A DNA stretch of 64,000 bases, taken from assembly GCA_011947345.1 (NCBI GenBank), contig JAAVTG010000075.1, positions 496,001 through 560,000 on the forward strand, read 5' to 3'. The notes beneath the pieces are model-generated. The model was not told where the DNA came from, searched no databases, and was given only the letters and a program-made list of their open reading frames with translations. The position numbers and the translations under genes are program-made. Source of the DNA: Phytophthora quininea (taxonomy: Eukaryota > Oomycota > Peronosporomycetes > Peronosporales > Peronosporaceae). This document shows positions 11,670-22,798 of this stretch, piece by piece; position 1 is the stretch's first letter, and every line of letters begins with the position of its first letter.

Positions 11670-11829
11670 CGTGTAAAAGTCCATTGTATCAATAGAGAAC
11701 GGCAACAAGCGTTGCAACAACAGGTGCTGGATTGTCAGTTGACTGCAGGATAGTAACCTGCTACACCTTCTGTACTAGACATATGTATCGATCAACGTAC
11801 GCAAGATGTGTCATTCCCGAGACATCATC

Positions 11830-13300
11830 ATGGACCCCACGGTCTCCGCCGACGACGTCGAGACGCAGCCGTTGACCGGTTCGCAAGCTACCGCCGCAAA
11901 GGATGCGCCTCCAGCCCCGTCGCGGCGTCTACTGCTGCTGTTGCTGCCCCTGCTGGTCATCTCCGGCGTGGTCATTACCGCTGTATTGGCCGGCTACGTC
12001 AGCGCTGACATCGGCAGCGCCAACGGCCTCTCCATCTTCCGTAATAAAAGCCCCAGCGTCGCAGGCACGCCGCATCCCGACTCAAGTTCCTACCAACGCG
12101 GAGAGCGGTTCGACCTCAGCGTCCGCCGAGACAAGGCGGTGGTGCTGAGTGTCCATGACCAAGTGCTGGCTATGGCCGTGTCGTTGATCCGGGAGTTACG
12201 TTGTCTCGGCAATGAGGAGCTTATTCAGTTGTATCACTGCGGCAAAGACGAACTGTCGGAGAGCTCGAAGGACATGCTATTCACTATCGATAACCGACTG
12301 GAGCTGGTCGACGTCTGCTCGGACCTTGTAGTCCGTCAAGTGCTCACTGAGGAGATGGTCGACAAGTTCCGGAGCTGGTGGGTCAAGCCGCTGGCCCTGT
12401 ACCACACGGATGTGAAGCACGTGATGCTGTTAGATGCAGACGACATTTTCATCAAAGACCCAGCGGGATTAAGAGAGCTGGAAGGCTACAAGACGACGGG
12501 AACGACGTTCTTCTACGACCGAGTGCATGCCGACTGCAACGAGTTCGTCAACGGCATGGATGGAAACGAAACATATCTCAAGAATCTGTTGGAGACGTTC
12601 GACTACGACCGGTTTAATGTGACGGGAGGCAACGAGCCGTCCCAGCACGTCTTGCAGTCGTTGGCGTACGCGGGTAAAACTTGTCATGAGATGGACTCAT
12701 CGATGGTTCTTGTGGACAAGGAGCGTGTTGGCCAGCAAGTCATGGATGTGATGCTCTGGTTCATCACGAAAGAGCGCTTCCGCTTCAGGTACTCTTTCGG
12801 CGATAAGGAGACGTTCTGGCTGTCGTTTGAGATGGCTCATGTGCCTTACTCGTTCTCTCCGTGGGGGTCAGCGTTGTAGATTCGATGCCCAATAACGACA
12901 TGCAGAAGCACCCGGAATCGCTCTGTGGCAGCATATTGCAGTATGCTCCTGACAACAGTTCCGAAGACAAGATTGAGGTGTTGTACGTGAATGGCAAGGC
13001 ACTACTGGAACCGTTCCCGGAAGGTGTCGACATGGTGGCCAAGACACGTTGGAACAACATGTTCAACACGTTCCCGTCCCACATGACTCCTCGACAGCCA
13101 CGACAAGAGCTCAACAAGACCAGTCACCCGGGGAAACTCTACAGCGAGTGCTTGATCGGCATGGGGTCGACCCTCTACCTACAGAGTTCGCAGGGCATTT
13201 ACTACGACGTCGACTGTTCTACTTGGGAGTCGCCACTGGGGTGCTAGGTTCACTTCAGCATTGCGAGACGTACGATCTGCGTAGATTGGTTCAGGTCTGA
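11830..13300 (+). CDS. GT71/MNN1-like glycosyltransferase, copy 3 (type II membrane protein)
   Basis: Full-length member of the array. The N-terminus from 11830 is a 35-residue cytosolic tail, then an anchor of Leu/Val/Ile residues, then a stem; an earlier in-frame ATG at 11806 is possible, but 11830 aligns better with sibling starts. Catalytic features are IRELRCLGN, the WWVKPLALYHTD block, DADD at 12433-12444, [10 protein letters not shown] and GDKETFWLSFEM. Apparent -1 shifts sit in a G5 run (about 12862) and a C3 run (about 13172), both fixed by one extra base of the same kind. It ends LRRLVQV then TGA at 13298-13300. Compared with siblings, the first active-site strand is changed: VVLSVHDQV replaces a Met-Cys-Val/Met-His-Asn/Asp-Gly block, so activity or specificity may differ. 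Confidence 0.78.
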
Positions 13301-13475
13301 CGAGGAAAGAAGGTTGGTGTACTGTAGCGTCATTTCTTTAGAGCATGGATATCGGAGACTGTACAGTAGTGTTAGTTAGGTACGTACGTAAGAAATGTAC
13401 CAAGATTTGCCTCGAAAACACGTGCTGTTTCGCTGGACGCTGAACACTGCCCAAGTTTCGACTAAGAGCGTGGCG

Positions 13476-15064
13476 ATGGCAGACGTGGAGGAACCAACGG
13501 ACCTGGAGAGCGAGGAGGTTCGTCTCATGGACAAGTCAGCGCTGCCAACGTCTGGGTCGGTACCTCGCAAACTGATGGCTGGCGTGTTGGCGTTGGCCGT
13601 CCTTGTAGCAATCGCCATCTCGGTGGACATCTCCGCCATCGCATTCGACGACAACAGCAGTACCAGTACTTCTGCTGCCTTCCTGACTGAAGAAGCTGCT
13701 CCTGCCAGTGTATCGCATCCAAACTCGTCCATCTACCAACGCAGCGAACACTTTGATGCGACTGTCAGCAGACAGCGAGGAATCATCATGTGCGTGCACA
13801 ATGGAGTGCTGCCTTTAGGCATCTCTCTGATTCGGGAGCTACGTTGTTTCGGCAATCAAGAGTTGATTCAAGTGTATCACTGCGGACAAGACGAACTGTC
13901 CGATTCATCCAAGGAAATGCTGTTCGGTGTCGACAACCGAACGGAGCTGGTGGATGTCTGCACGGACCTGGTGGACCGAGGAGTGATTAGTGCGAAAACG
14001 GCTCGCAAGTTTAAGAGTTGGTGGATCAAACCTTTAGCTATGTACCACACGGATGTTCGCCACGTAATGTTGATGGACGTGGACGACATTTTCATCAAGA
14101 ACCCTGCCGTTCTGAGGAATTTAGAGGGCTACCGAAGCACAGGAACGCTGTTCTTCTACGATCGAGTGGCCAAGGGCTGTCGGAGGTTCATTAGCGGCAG
14201 CGATGGCGGCAAAATGTACTTGAAGAAGTTGTTGGACACGTTCGACTACAAAGGATTTAAACTCATGGAGGGATACGCTCCGTCCGAGCACGTACTGCAG
14301 TCGTACGCCTACAAGGGCGAGACTTGCCACGAGATGGATTCGTCGCTGGTGCTGATGGATAAGCAACTCATCGGCCAAACAGTGATGGATATTATGCTCT
14401 GGTTCATCACCAAGGAGCGTTTCCGGTTTACGTACTCGTGGGGAGATAAGGAGACGTTCTGGCTGAGCATGGAGATGGCTCATCAGCCCTACTTCTTCTC
14501 GCCATGGGGCGTGAGCGTCGTGTCCTCGACCCCCAACAAAGACATGGAAGAACATCCAGACACTCTTTGTGGCAGTATCTTGCAGTACATGCCGGTGGAG
14601 GACAACACTCCCCAAATGCTCTACGTGAACGGTAAAGCGCTAGTGGATCCGTACCCGCAAGGCGTTGACTTTGTGCCGAAAGCACGTCGTCAAAATTTGT
14701 TCAATACGTTCCCGACGCACATGATGCCGCGGCAAGTTCGTACGCCGATTAAAAAGTCAGCAAAGCGGTACACTGTCGAGTGTATGGTTGGCTTGGGATC
14801 GACGCCACTGCCAGAGTCTTTTGCTAGTTTATTGATGCGGCGGCGGATTCACTTTTGGGTATCGTCACTGGAGTGCTCGGCTCGTTAGAACACTGCGAGA
14901 CGTACAAGCACAACTTTTGGAGATATAATACATGTGTAGAAAGTTACCACACCAGAGCAAGGACGTTCTACACATGCTTCTACTACATGACTTCTTACCA
15001 CGCCGATTACAAAAATGTTGTCTTGAGGGACAGACAGCAAGTCAGCGCAACTTGTACAGAATGA
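13476..15064 (+). CDS. GT71/MNN1-like glycosyltransferase, copy 4 (type II membrane protein)
   Basis: Longest uninterrupted copy. The start at 13476 (Met-Ala-Asp-Val-Glu) is chosen by alignment with copy 5; an upstream in-frame ATG lies at 13395. It has a cytosolic acidic tail, an anchor near residues 30-50, a stem, then GIIMCVHNGV, the [12 protein letters not shown] block, DVDD at 14076-14087, [37 protein letters not shown] and YVNGKALVDPYPQG. One apparent -1 shift at a T4 run (about 14852-14856) changes frame before the conserved C-terminal Gly-Val-Leu-Gly-Ser block. After it the protein as read runs on to 15064. Siblings stop 4-9 residues after CETY, so a second T undercall near 14915 with a stop at about 14928 is plausible. 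Likely a functional Golgi enzyme. Confidence 0.77.
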
Positions 15065-15703
15065 GAAACTCAACTCCGCCTTCCTTTCCAGCCGCAACAA
15101 CCTAAAAGCTTTCATCGTTCTCGTGGAAGTTCTCATTGTGTAGTCGATACCCTCCCAACATGACCAACTGTTGCGTATGCCGAAGACCAAGTCAACACGG
15201 CAAGACTTGGAGAAGACAGCTAAAGAGCGATGTTTCCTCCATACCGGTACGTACACTAAAACAAAGCAATCGTTGTGGATGTCGCACGTGATGATCGCGA
15301 TGATAAACAAAACCACAATGCCGTGGCATACCAGTCCCCAAAAGTAATACAAGGTTGCGAGTTGGCTGAGACCGCTGCAAGCCCGACCAGTTCAATCCCG
15401 TTAGAAAATATTGCAAGGCAGCAGCACTCACCAGCTCTCCAAGCCAACAAGTCGACTCGTAGCTGAATAATAACCTCTTAACAGAATCTACCAAGGCTCC
15501 GACATGCAGCTCGTGTTTTCGACAATCTCAAACAATAGCAACAGCAAACCTGACAGGTTGTAGCCCAGCGAGAAGTACTGGACATTCGCGGCCAGTCCTT
15601 CATGAGCAGCACTGTACAGTTTACGTGACTTGTAGCAAAGAATTCGACATACCACGTCGACGTTGCGATGAACATGAAGGATTAGATCGGGAGAGCTCGG
15701 CAA
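14885..15703 (-). other. Possible decayed membrane-protein relic, minus strand
   Basis: Three minus-strand frames in succession (15703-15488, 15494-15260 and 15352-15040) read protein-like hydrophobic stretches such as NLSGLLLLLFEIVENT and a long Ile/Val/Leu segment starting YYFWGL, followed by Cys and Trp residues. Together they resemble a broken multi-span oomycete membrane protein, but the frames do not join cleanly and I cannot name the family. The rest of the spacer up to 16630 shows no gene. Confidence 0.22.
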
Positions 15704-16630
15704 GCTGTCCTTGTCGACAGCGCCACTTTCAAACCCTTCCTCGAGGCCACTTCCACATTAGATCGAAGGAATTACAGTACTGTAACGAGCGTAGAAGACG
15801 GCAATGTTTCTTCCACTGCAACTCGCCAAGCTCGCTCATCAATTTTCGCTAACGCACGTCGACAGCGTCCACAGTTTTTCAATTCCTCGCTGTATCTTCC
15901 CGATGCTGAGGCCTCAACCATACCATAATCTGCAGCAACGTCGCAGCTGTTTGAAGCTCTCACCGCAGTTTCTGCTTGCTTTCTGTTTGCTGTCGCGTAT
16001 CGACTAGGTCATCTTGTTCTTCTCCATAAATTAACCGACGGCTCAACACCCCTTAGTTACAGTGCTGTGCCTCGAGTCTGTCGTGCCTTACGCTCAGTTC
16101 GCGCGACGGAAAGGCATTTACGATGGTGTGTCCGCAAGCTTGTGCGCGTGAGTGCTGCGGCGATCGGTTGTTGATGAACTCACCAGAGTAAGAATCTTGG
16201 ACGAGTTATGGCGTGGCGGCAGCTGATACTGCAGCAACCAATTCATTAAGTTAGTGGTTAATACGTAGTGCAGTATTCACCTCTTCTTCGGGCCATTGTG
16301 CCTGCCTTGGATCTGGGCAGGAACATTGTTATCTACCCTAGCGCTTGTGGTGCTCGTTCCGCTGCTCAGCTCGGGACTGAGGAGAGAAATGCACGCCCAC
16401 CGAAAATGATGAGGCTTTTGTATGCACAGTCACGATCGAGAGAGCGGGGAAGCGCCTGGTCTCAGCTGACCATGTGCTGGAGTAGCACAGTCCCCATCTT
16501 GCCAGCCTCTTCCAACGAGCCAACCTGACGACTCGGCTACTCCCAGCATATCCCGCTGTTCTGGGCAACCGAAGCTTTAGAAAATAGTTAACCGCAGTCG
16601 ACAAAAAGTTCAGGAGACAACAACAACAAA
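15704..16630. other. Intergenic spacer between GT71 copies 4 and 5
   Basis: Only short frames without motifs are seen on both strands. The final bases before 16631 are an AC-rich leader (CAACAACAAA) directly ahead of the copy 5 ATG, an A-rich start context. Confidence 0.35.
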
Positions 16631-18074
16631 ATGCAGGACGCGACGTCGGACCTGGAGAACGCGGGGCTGCTCAACTCGGCCAAGCGGGCGGTGGTTCCCA
16701 AGAGGCTGCTGGCCTGCATGCCGATGCTGGTCGTCTCGACCATAGCCATGATGGTGGGGATGACGGTGATCCTCGCCGGCGGTAGTGTCGACCTCAGCGC
16801 CGGCAATGCTGTGCGGTCGTTCGACAGTGGTGCCACTTTCCTCGCCGCCGATATGCAGGAGAACGTGTCGCATCCCAACTCGTCCATCTACCGACGCAGC
16901 AGCAAGTTCGACTTCACGGTCGGTCGTGACCGCGGCATAGTGACGTGTATGCACGATGGGGTGGTGCCTTTGGGCCTCTCACTCGTGCGAGAGTTGAGGT
17001 GTCTGGGCAATAGGGAGTTGGTTCAGGTGTATCACTGCGGAAAGAATGAGCTGTCGGACAAGTCCAAAGAGATGCTGCTGAGCACAGACGACCGACTGGA
17101 GCTGGTGGATGTGTGCTCGGACTTGGTGTCCCGCGGCATCATGGACGTCCCGATGGCGAGCAAGTTCCAGAGCTGGTGGATCAAACCTTTGGCCATGTAC
17201 CATACAGACGTCCGTCACGTCATGTTGATGGATGTAGACGACGTTTTCATTAAGGACCCGGCGGTGTTGAGAGGTATGGAGGGATACGTCGCCACCGGTA
17301 CGACGTTCTTCTACGACCGTGTGGTGAATGGCTGCAGGAAGTTCATGAGCGGCATGGACGGAGGTATGCACTACATGCAGAAGCTGTTTGAGACGTTCGA
17401 CTACGACCGATTCAACGTCTCGGGGGAATTCGCCATCCGAGAATGCCTTAAACTCGTTCGCATTCAACAACAAGACTTGTCATGAGATGGACTCGTCGCT
17501 CGTGCTTGTTGACAAGCAGCGTGTTGGCCAAACAGCAATGAACGTGATGCTATGGTTCATTACGGAAGAGCGCTTCCGCTACAAGTTCTCGTTCGGAGAC
17601 AAAGAAACCTTCTGATTGAGTATGGAGATGGCACATGTGCCGTACTTCTTCTCGCCATGGGGTGTTAGTGTGGTGTCGTCTTCGCCGAACAAGGACGTGG
17701 AAGAACACCCGGACACACTTTGTGGTAGTATTCTGCAGTACATGCCAGTCAAGGATGATACACCCGAGATGCTGTACGTGAATGGCAAGGCGCTGGTAGA
17801 CCCGTATCCGTTCGGTGTGGACGGTGTGGCAAAAGCTCGTCGACATAACCTCTACAACACATTCCCAACGCACATGATGCCGCGCCAAGTTCGAACGCCG
17901 ACGAAGTGGTCAGCCCAGAAGTTTACCATCGAGTGCATGGTTGGCCTCGGGTCCACTCCACTACCAGACTCGTTTGCCGGCGCATTGATGCGTCGACGAC
18001 TGCACTTCCTGGGAGTCACGACAGGCGTATTGGGGTCGCTAAAACACTGCGAGACGTATGAACACGACTACTAG
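16631..18074 (+). pseudogene. GT71/MNN1-like glycosyltransferase, copy 5, with in-frame stop
   Basis: Full-length family member from the ATG at 16631 ([14 protein letters not shown]) with cytosolic tail, a Met/Val/Ile-rich anchor at about residues 30-52, [14 protein letters not shown] at 17231-17242 and [10 protein letters not shown]. Two lesions follow. A -1 shift lies at a G5 run near 17423-17427, which could be a base-calling loss. TGA at 17613-17615 stands where every sibling has the Trp of the GDKETFW motif; this is a substitution, not a homopolymer effect. Downstream the frame stays open with the conserved FFSPWGVSVVSS and YVNGKALVDPYP blocks to TAG at 18072-18074. Without readthrough the product lacks the last third, so a recent pseudogene is most likely. 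Confidence 0.75.
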
Positions 18075-18189
18075 AGTATTTCAACCTCTTTCCTGTGAAT
18101 CCGTTTTGCGTAGTTAGTTGTCAGCTAACGTGTACAAATATCATGGAAAACTCGCTTTGCGTGGTATGAAATGGGGTTTGCCCAGACTC

Positions 18190-18857
18190 CTACAGCTCCA
18201 GCTTCTCCTCGGTGCTGGCAAAAGCCATTTCCGCCTCTCTGCGAGCTTCATCCAGCAAGTTCTGCAACACACCCCACATAGAGTGAGAAAAAGAATAGAA
18301 GAACCAAATCCAAAGACAGCTCCGTACTCTGCGGTCACCCTCGGGGATGACTTTCTTGACTGTTGCCTTTCGTGTTGTCTGGGAGGTTCCAGTGGCCCCC
18401 GCAGTCCCAGCGGCTCCAGCATCTTGGCTTCCTTGACTTCCTTGAGGGTGGTGGCCTGTGTTGTAGTAGTCTCTTGCGGTGGGGCAGTAGTTTCGACTGG
18501 CTCAACAGGATAGTTCTCTTTGTTATCAACCGCGAACTTTTTGGCTAGCTCCAGGGCATCCGAGAAGCCTGCTTGGCAGGACTGTTGACGTTCGTAAGGA
18601 GGGAGCCCTCTGAGTGAGGTGCAAGCATCCAGTCGCTGCGATTTCATCACGTGCTCGTTCGGACTCTCCTCGCAGTAGCCTTCACAGCCAGCGTACTTGC
18701 CCTGGTTGAAGCCTTCGCCGCAGTGGTTGAACAGGTCCGGACGAGGAAGCTTTTCGCGCCAGCTCTGACACACATCTTCGCGGAAGTGCACGAGTTGCGC
18801 CTGGCAATCGGACGCGCAGGACGCCGATGCATATTCCGGGAAGGTCACGATGGCCAT
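18190..18857 (-). CDS. Hypothetical Cys-rich protein, two exons
   Basis: Unknown protein of about 196 residues. Exon 1 (18857-18339) encodes a domain with many Cys residues: CASDCQAQL, then spaced pairs including HCGEGFNQGKYAGCEGYC. A Thr/Pro-rich acidic linker (TTAPPQETTTTQATT) follows, then a basic stretch. The intron at 18338-18262 (77 nt) starts GTGACC and ends TGTTGCAG. Reading through it would give a false membrane segment and a poor tail. Exon 2 (18261-18190) instead gives a clean helical end, NLLDEARREAEMAFAS then EKLEL and TAG. An in-frame stop lies just upstream of the ATG at 18857, but a signal-peptide exon further upstream cannot be excluded, since the first residues resemble the end of a secretory leader. 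No family recognised. Confidence 0.6.
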
Positions 18858-19020
18858 CGACAAATCCAGTCCAGGGCGCCTTCATCTTCGAGTGGAGATC
18901 CGCCTGCTTGCAAGTCTTCAAGATGAAAAGTGAGATCGATCCAAGATCCGCATCCAAAGGTTGCCGACCTTTCAACGCATATCTTGCGCCGCGTTTTACT
19001 CTAATACTACAGACCAGCAG

Positions 19021-20958
19021 CTACGACGCGAGCTTTACGTGTGTTTTCGTGTCCTGCAGCACCCAGTGATCCAACGTGCTGTAGATCTGGTCCATTGTTG
19101 GACGACGAAGAGGATGCACATCAAAGCACTGCTCCATCAATTTGCGATGAGCAGTTGGAAGCGACGACGGAATGGGGACGTGATGTCCTTCCAAGATCAA
19201 CGCAGCTGCATCTCGGGCTGACAAGTTGGGGAACGGCGCATGACCACTGAAGATCTCGTAGAGTAACACACCAAACATGTACGAGTCTGAGTACGTGGAG
19301 AACAAGTGTGGTGGGGTCATCGACTCCGGTGCCATCCACTTCAATGGGCCGAATCCATGACAATTGTCATCGAACAAGAACGACGATGATCCAACGCCAT
19401 ACAGACGACGAGCGAGCCCGAAATCGGACACTTTGACGCGGAATTGGGCATCTACCAGACAGTTACGAGCTGCAATATCGCGGTGAAGGAAGTTACCTTG
19501 GTGGATGTTGGCCAGTCCGTGAGCAGCATCTCGAGCCATGATGGTTCGGGAAAATAAATCAAAACCTAGGTTTCCATCCGAGTTTAAAGAGTTCATCCCC
19601 AAGACATCCTCCACGCTACCGTTAGGCAAGTATTCCGTCACCAGCGAGAGAGCTGGCGATCCGACGCCATTACTTGAACCGATTCCTGACGTGTTGACAC
19701 CTATAAGCTCAACCACATGAGGATGTTTTCCTAGTAAATTCATCACTTCAGCCTCGTGGTGAAGTTCGGCCAGTGCGTCAGAGCTGCGGTAGGCATCTTG
19801 GTGCATCATTTTCACTACTACATTTTGCGAGGTGCTCTTCCATCGAGCGAGCACAGCATCGCCAAATGCGCCGTGGCCAATGGGCCGAATCAACTCCAGC
19901 TCGTCCCCTGGTATATCTTGAAGGTTTGATTGTACATGCTCCATATGCGCTTTAAGCAGCGTCATGTCTGAATCTTTCCTTACATTGACGTCTCGAGAAG
20001 CCGTTTGCAGCCGAATATAAAGCAAGGACACCTTGGTGCCAGCCACAATCTTCGCAATGCAAAGCTCGTCATTGTATCCGTCATCTTCTTGACAAGGCAC
20101 ACGGAATAGATCAAAAGAAACGCCTGTGATATCGCCACGCCATCGGAATGACTTGCAGTCCTCGCCTGCAATGCCAACTCTTACGCTAGGTTCAATCGAC
20201 ACAGTCACTAAAGTGCCTCGCTCGATCTGAAGCGGCTGCACGCGCTGTCCACACTCGACGTCATTGTGTTCCAGAGCTGTCTCAAGCATTGTTTCACGTT
20301 GTTGTTTGAGATAAGCCCAAATATCGATGCGGAAACTTTCGCAAAACTCCATTTGTGCCGGGCCAAATGCACTGAAATGGACCGCATCATGAGAACGTCG
20401 TCGATCGCCCTCGAATTGCCCATTCACGGATTCAGATAAGGACGTCGATCGACTCATTTCATGGGATCTTAACGCCTCGGTATACACCGAGGTTGCGTCA
20501 CTGTTTCCGTTCCACACAGCTCCATCATGTTGCAATGAACGAACAACCTCTCGCTGTAACTCCCGTCCGTCACTTGCAGGACTGCTCGTTAACGATGGTC
20601 TCCCTTCTTCGTTTGGCAGTGATATGAACTCGTCTCCACCATCGTCCTCTCGTATGAGTTCATCATCGAAGTCAAAGGTATCGTACAGTGGTTTGGCATT
20701 GGTATATACACTCGGAAAGTCGTATCCAAACTCGTCGTACATGCTCCACGTCTTGGTATCGACTTCTTCTTCATGTGGAAGCTCTTGAGGGATGCGATGT
20801 AGATGACGACGCTGGTCTGCAGGGTTTTCATCAATAGCATCAGCACCCCCTGCTGAATAAACAAATGTCCTGAGGGAACTGGAATAGGTAGAGGCCCTCG
20901 ACGGAGTACTCCGTTCGGAACATACAACCTCGACCTTGTAAACATTCGACGGGCTGGT
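19021..20958 (-). CDS. Tyrosine-kinase-like (TKL) protein kinase, catalytic part
   Basis: Protein kinase, TKL group. N-terminal acidic and Ser-rich region, then a beta-rich domain (about 20375-20000: AVHFSAFGPAQMEFC to VSLLYIRLQ) that precedes the kinase in many oomycete TKLs, then a complete kinase domain (about 19870-19060). Motifs are the glycine loop IGHGAFGDAV, lysine in VVVKMM, helix C Glu in HHEAEVM, hinge TEYLPNG, catalytic HRDIAARN at 19463-19485, DFG in VSDFGLAR and KWMAPES. HRDIAARN plus KWMAPES resemble true tyrosine kinases. The stop is at 19021. There is no ATG in this frame before about 20742, and the sequence just before 20958 reads as an intron (20959-21019, GTAGGT to CAGAG), so the reading frame probably continues from the exon at 21020-21267 and the gene is longer than shown. 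Confidence 0.85.
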   Translation of the reverse strand, partial: TSPSNVYKVEVVCSERSTPSRASTYSSSLRTFVYSAGGADAIDENPADQRRHLHRIPQELPHEEEVDTKTWSMYDEFGYDFPSVYTNAKPLYDTFDFDDELIREDDGGDEFISLPNEEGRPSLTSSPASDGRELQREVVRSLQHDGAVWNGNSDATSVYTEALRSHEMSRSTSLSESVNGQFEGDRRRSHDAVHFSAFGPAQMEFCESFRIDIWAYLKQQRETMLETALEHNDVECGQRVQPLQIERGTLVTVSIEPSVRVGIAGEDCKSFRWRGDITGVSFDLFRVPCQEDDGYNDELCIAKIVAGTKVSLLYIRLQTASRDVNVRKDSDMTLLKAHMEHVQSNLQDIPGDELELIRPIGHGAFGDAVLARWKSTSQNVVVKMMHQDAYRSSDALAELHHEAEVMNLLGKHPHVVELIGVNTSGIGSSNGVGSPALSLVTEYLPNGSVEDVLGMNSLNSDGNLGFDLFSRTIMARDAAHGLANIHQGNFLHRDIAARNCLVDAQFRVKVSDFGLARRLYGVGSSSFLFDDNCHGFGPLKWMAPESMTPPHLFSTYSDSYMFGVLLYEIFSGHAPFPNLSARDAAALILEGHHVPIPSSLPTAHRKLMEQCFDVHPLRRPTMDQIYSTLDHWVLQDTKTHVKLAS

Positions 20959-21019
20959 CTCTGTGTAAAATATTAGAGATGGCGTGAAGAGATAACAGCA
21001 GCATAGTGACCACACCTAC

Positions 21020-22438
21020 CTTATTGCGGTTTTGGCGCGAGCTTTCTGTCTCTTCTTCGTCCGTGTGCTGTACTTCAGGGGTATGGCGAGATCGCCGAAG
21101 CCAATCCAACATGCAAAATGCCGCCAACTTCCATATCAGCGACCTGTATAACGCATTTCGTGCTCCTGCATTGCTCAATGAGTTGTCTGGTCTGTGTGTA
21201 GTGGAAAGAAAATCAACTTGGCGCAACCATTTGCGCGTCAAGAGCTCTTTAACAGAAAGTTTCATCGCTGGAATATCGACACGAAGTGTACATGTACGCA
21301 TATGATCAATCATCCAGTTATTTGGCCACGCAAAACATCAAGGAATACAGATACCTACTCAGACAGTCCAGCAGGAGTTCACGGCATGGCGATGACAGGT
21401 GGGCCAACTGCTCTTCAATACTGCCTTCCACGTAGCGAATGTCAACCTCGCGCTTGGGCGAGCAAGGCATCATAGCAACTTGGAACATCAGCATGCCAAT
21501 CGCCGCTCTGTCGAAACACAACAACTTCTTAATTTCTGATGGCAGATGGAGGCAGCCAGAAATAATGCTGCACGTACATGTCCGCATCTCGGTTTCTTTT
21601 TGTAGCAGGCACCAGAATGCATCCGCTCAAAATCAAGTCTAGATGCAGTAACAGCGTCACTTGCTTGTTCGTCATCTGAGCAAAAGCACATCAGCTGACC
21701 ATCATATATTGCTCGTACAACAGCCAAGGCGTACCACTAAGTCATAATGCACGAGCTCTCCGGCCAAACTCAGCTCGTGTCTGTGCAAGAAGTGCACCAT
21801 GGCAGCGACCTGGAACACCACCTGCCTCAATCTTTCTTCAGAAAACTTGGCAGGGACCTTAAAGTAATCTCTCAATGGCATCCACTGAGGGTTCGTCTGC
21901 TGCACCACCACCCAGGAGCTACCAGCGTCCCAGACTTGCAGTAGTCTTTGGAACACGTTAGGCTCTCTCTCCAGCGTCGCCAACACATGTCCAATATGCG
22001 CCAATTGCCTGCAGCACATTTCACAGTGAATAAATAAAAGAATATTAATTTCTTCTAATAATTGGCCGCACCACTCCGTCACCGACGCCTTGTGGAAGCT
22101 TGTCAGTAGAATTCGTTGTCTGTCTCTTAGATCGGTCGCTACGGCCGCGTGTTGGCGCTGCATCGCGCGCGAGTGCATCGGTGCCTCGCATACAGAACCT
22201 TGTATCTGTCTGCTGGAAATGGTTGAAATGGGGCTGTGAGTGGACATGTAACCTGAGGACGGTGGTTGTCGCCTCTTCCGTGACGCTGCTGCCGCTGTAG
22301 GAGGCCAATCGAGACGGGAAAAGATGCTGAGTGGGAAGTATCGTGCTGGTGTTTGTTGAATTGATGCGAGAGCAGCGTCCGCAGCCCCGTGGACGCCTGC
22401 AGTGCATCGCCCGAGGAGGACGTCGCCATGAGCGGCAT
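21020..22438 (-). CDS. Divergent protein-kinase-like domain, probably the 5' part of the TKL gene
   Basis: A degenerate kinase domain spread over several exons. From the ATG at 22438 a Ser/Gln-rich lead is followed (a T4 run near 22323 needs one more T) by helices. Then come a hinge-like WVVVQQTNPQW, an alpha-E-like VVFQVAAMVHFLHRH and VHYDL in place of the catalytic loop (about 21740). Further down are FDRAAIGMLMFQV, the counterpart of the kinase DxWxxG segment, and, after a 91-nt intron (21358-21268, GTAGGT to TTCCAG), VKELLTRKWLRQ, the typical end of a kinase C-lobe. HRD and DFG are not recognisable, so catalysis is doubtful. Some splice sites around 21500-21730 are unresolved. The last exon (21267-21020) splices in phase into the TKL kinase, suggesting one tandem pseudokinase-kinase protein. 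Confidence 0.5.
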
Positions 22439-22759
22439 GTTGTGGATTGAAAGTGAAGAGGAATGATAGTCTGTAGGGTTTCTGGCGTATAAACCCTGAT
22501 TTGGTGTGTCGACTAGGTTTTATCAAACGATGGCATATTGGCACCGCGGCGCTTAATCGAGTGGGTGCTACGTCATGTGGATGGATTTTTACCAGCGCAG
22601 AACGCCATCACTGAAGGCGGGGATGCCTCGTGTATCTGCAGACACATCTCATGCTGCTGGGAGCAAAATCCACGACCGCGATCGTTGTGACATACTGGAA
22701 TCAAGTCGCCTTTTTCGGCACTTGTGACACACAACTGTACATACACTTGGGCGATAGCT

Positions 22760-22774
22760 TCATTTCCGCATTTC
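22760..22774 (+). promoter_or_regulatory. Initiator-like element of the PTEN gene
   Basis: TCATTTCCGCATTTC resembles the oomycete Inr/FPR consensus and lies 25 bases before the PTEN ATG. Confidence 0.45.
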
Positions 22775-22798
22775 GCCTCTGCCAGCTCGAGAACTGTC

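Noticed and set aside
18141..18262. C-terminal TM segment in the read-through frame of the Cys-rich gene
   Set aside because: It is produced by translating the intron 18338-18262; splicing gives a clean charged C-terminus with a stop at 18190.
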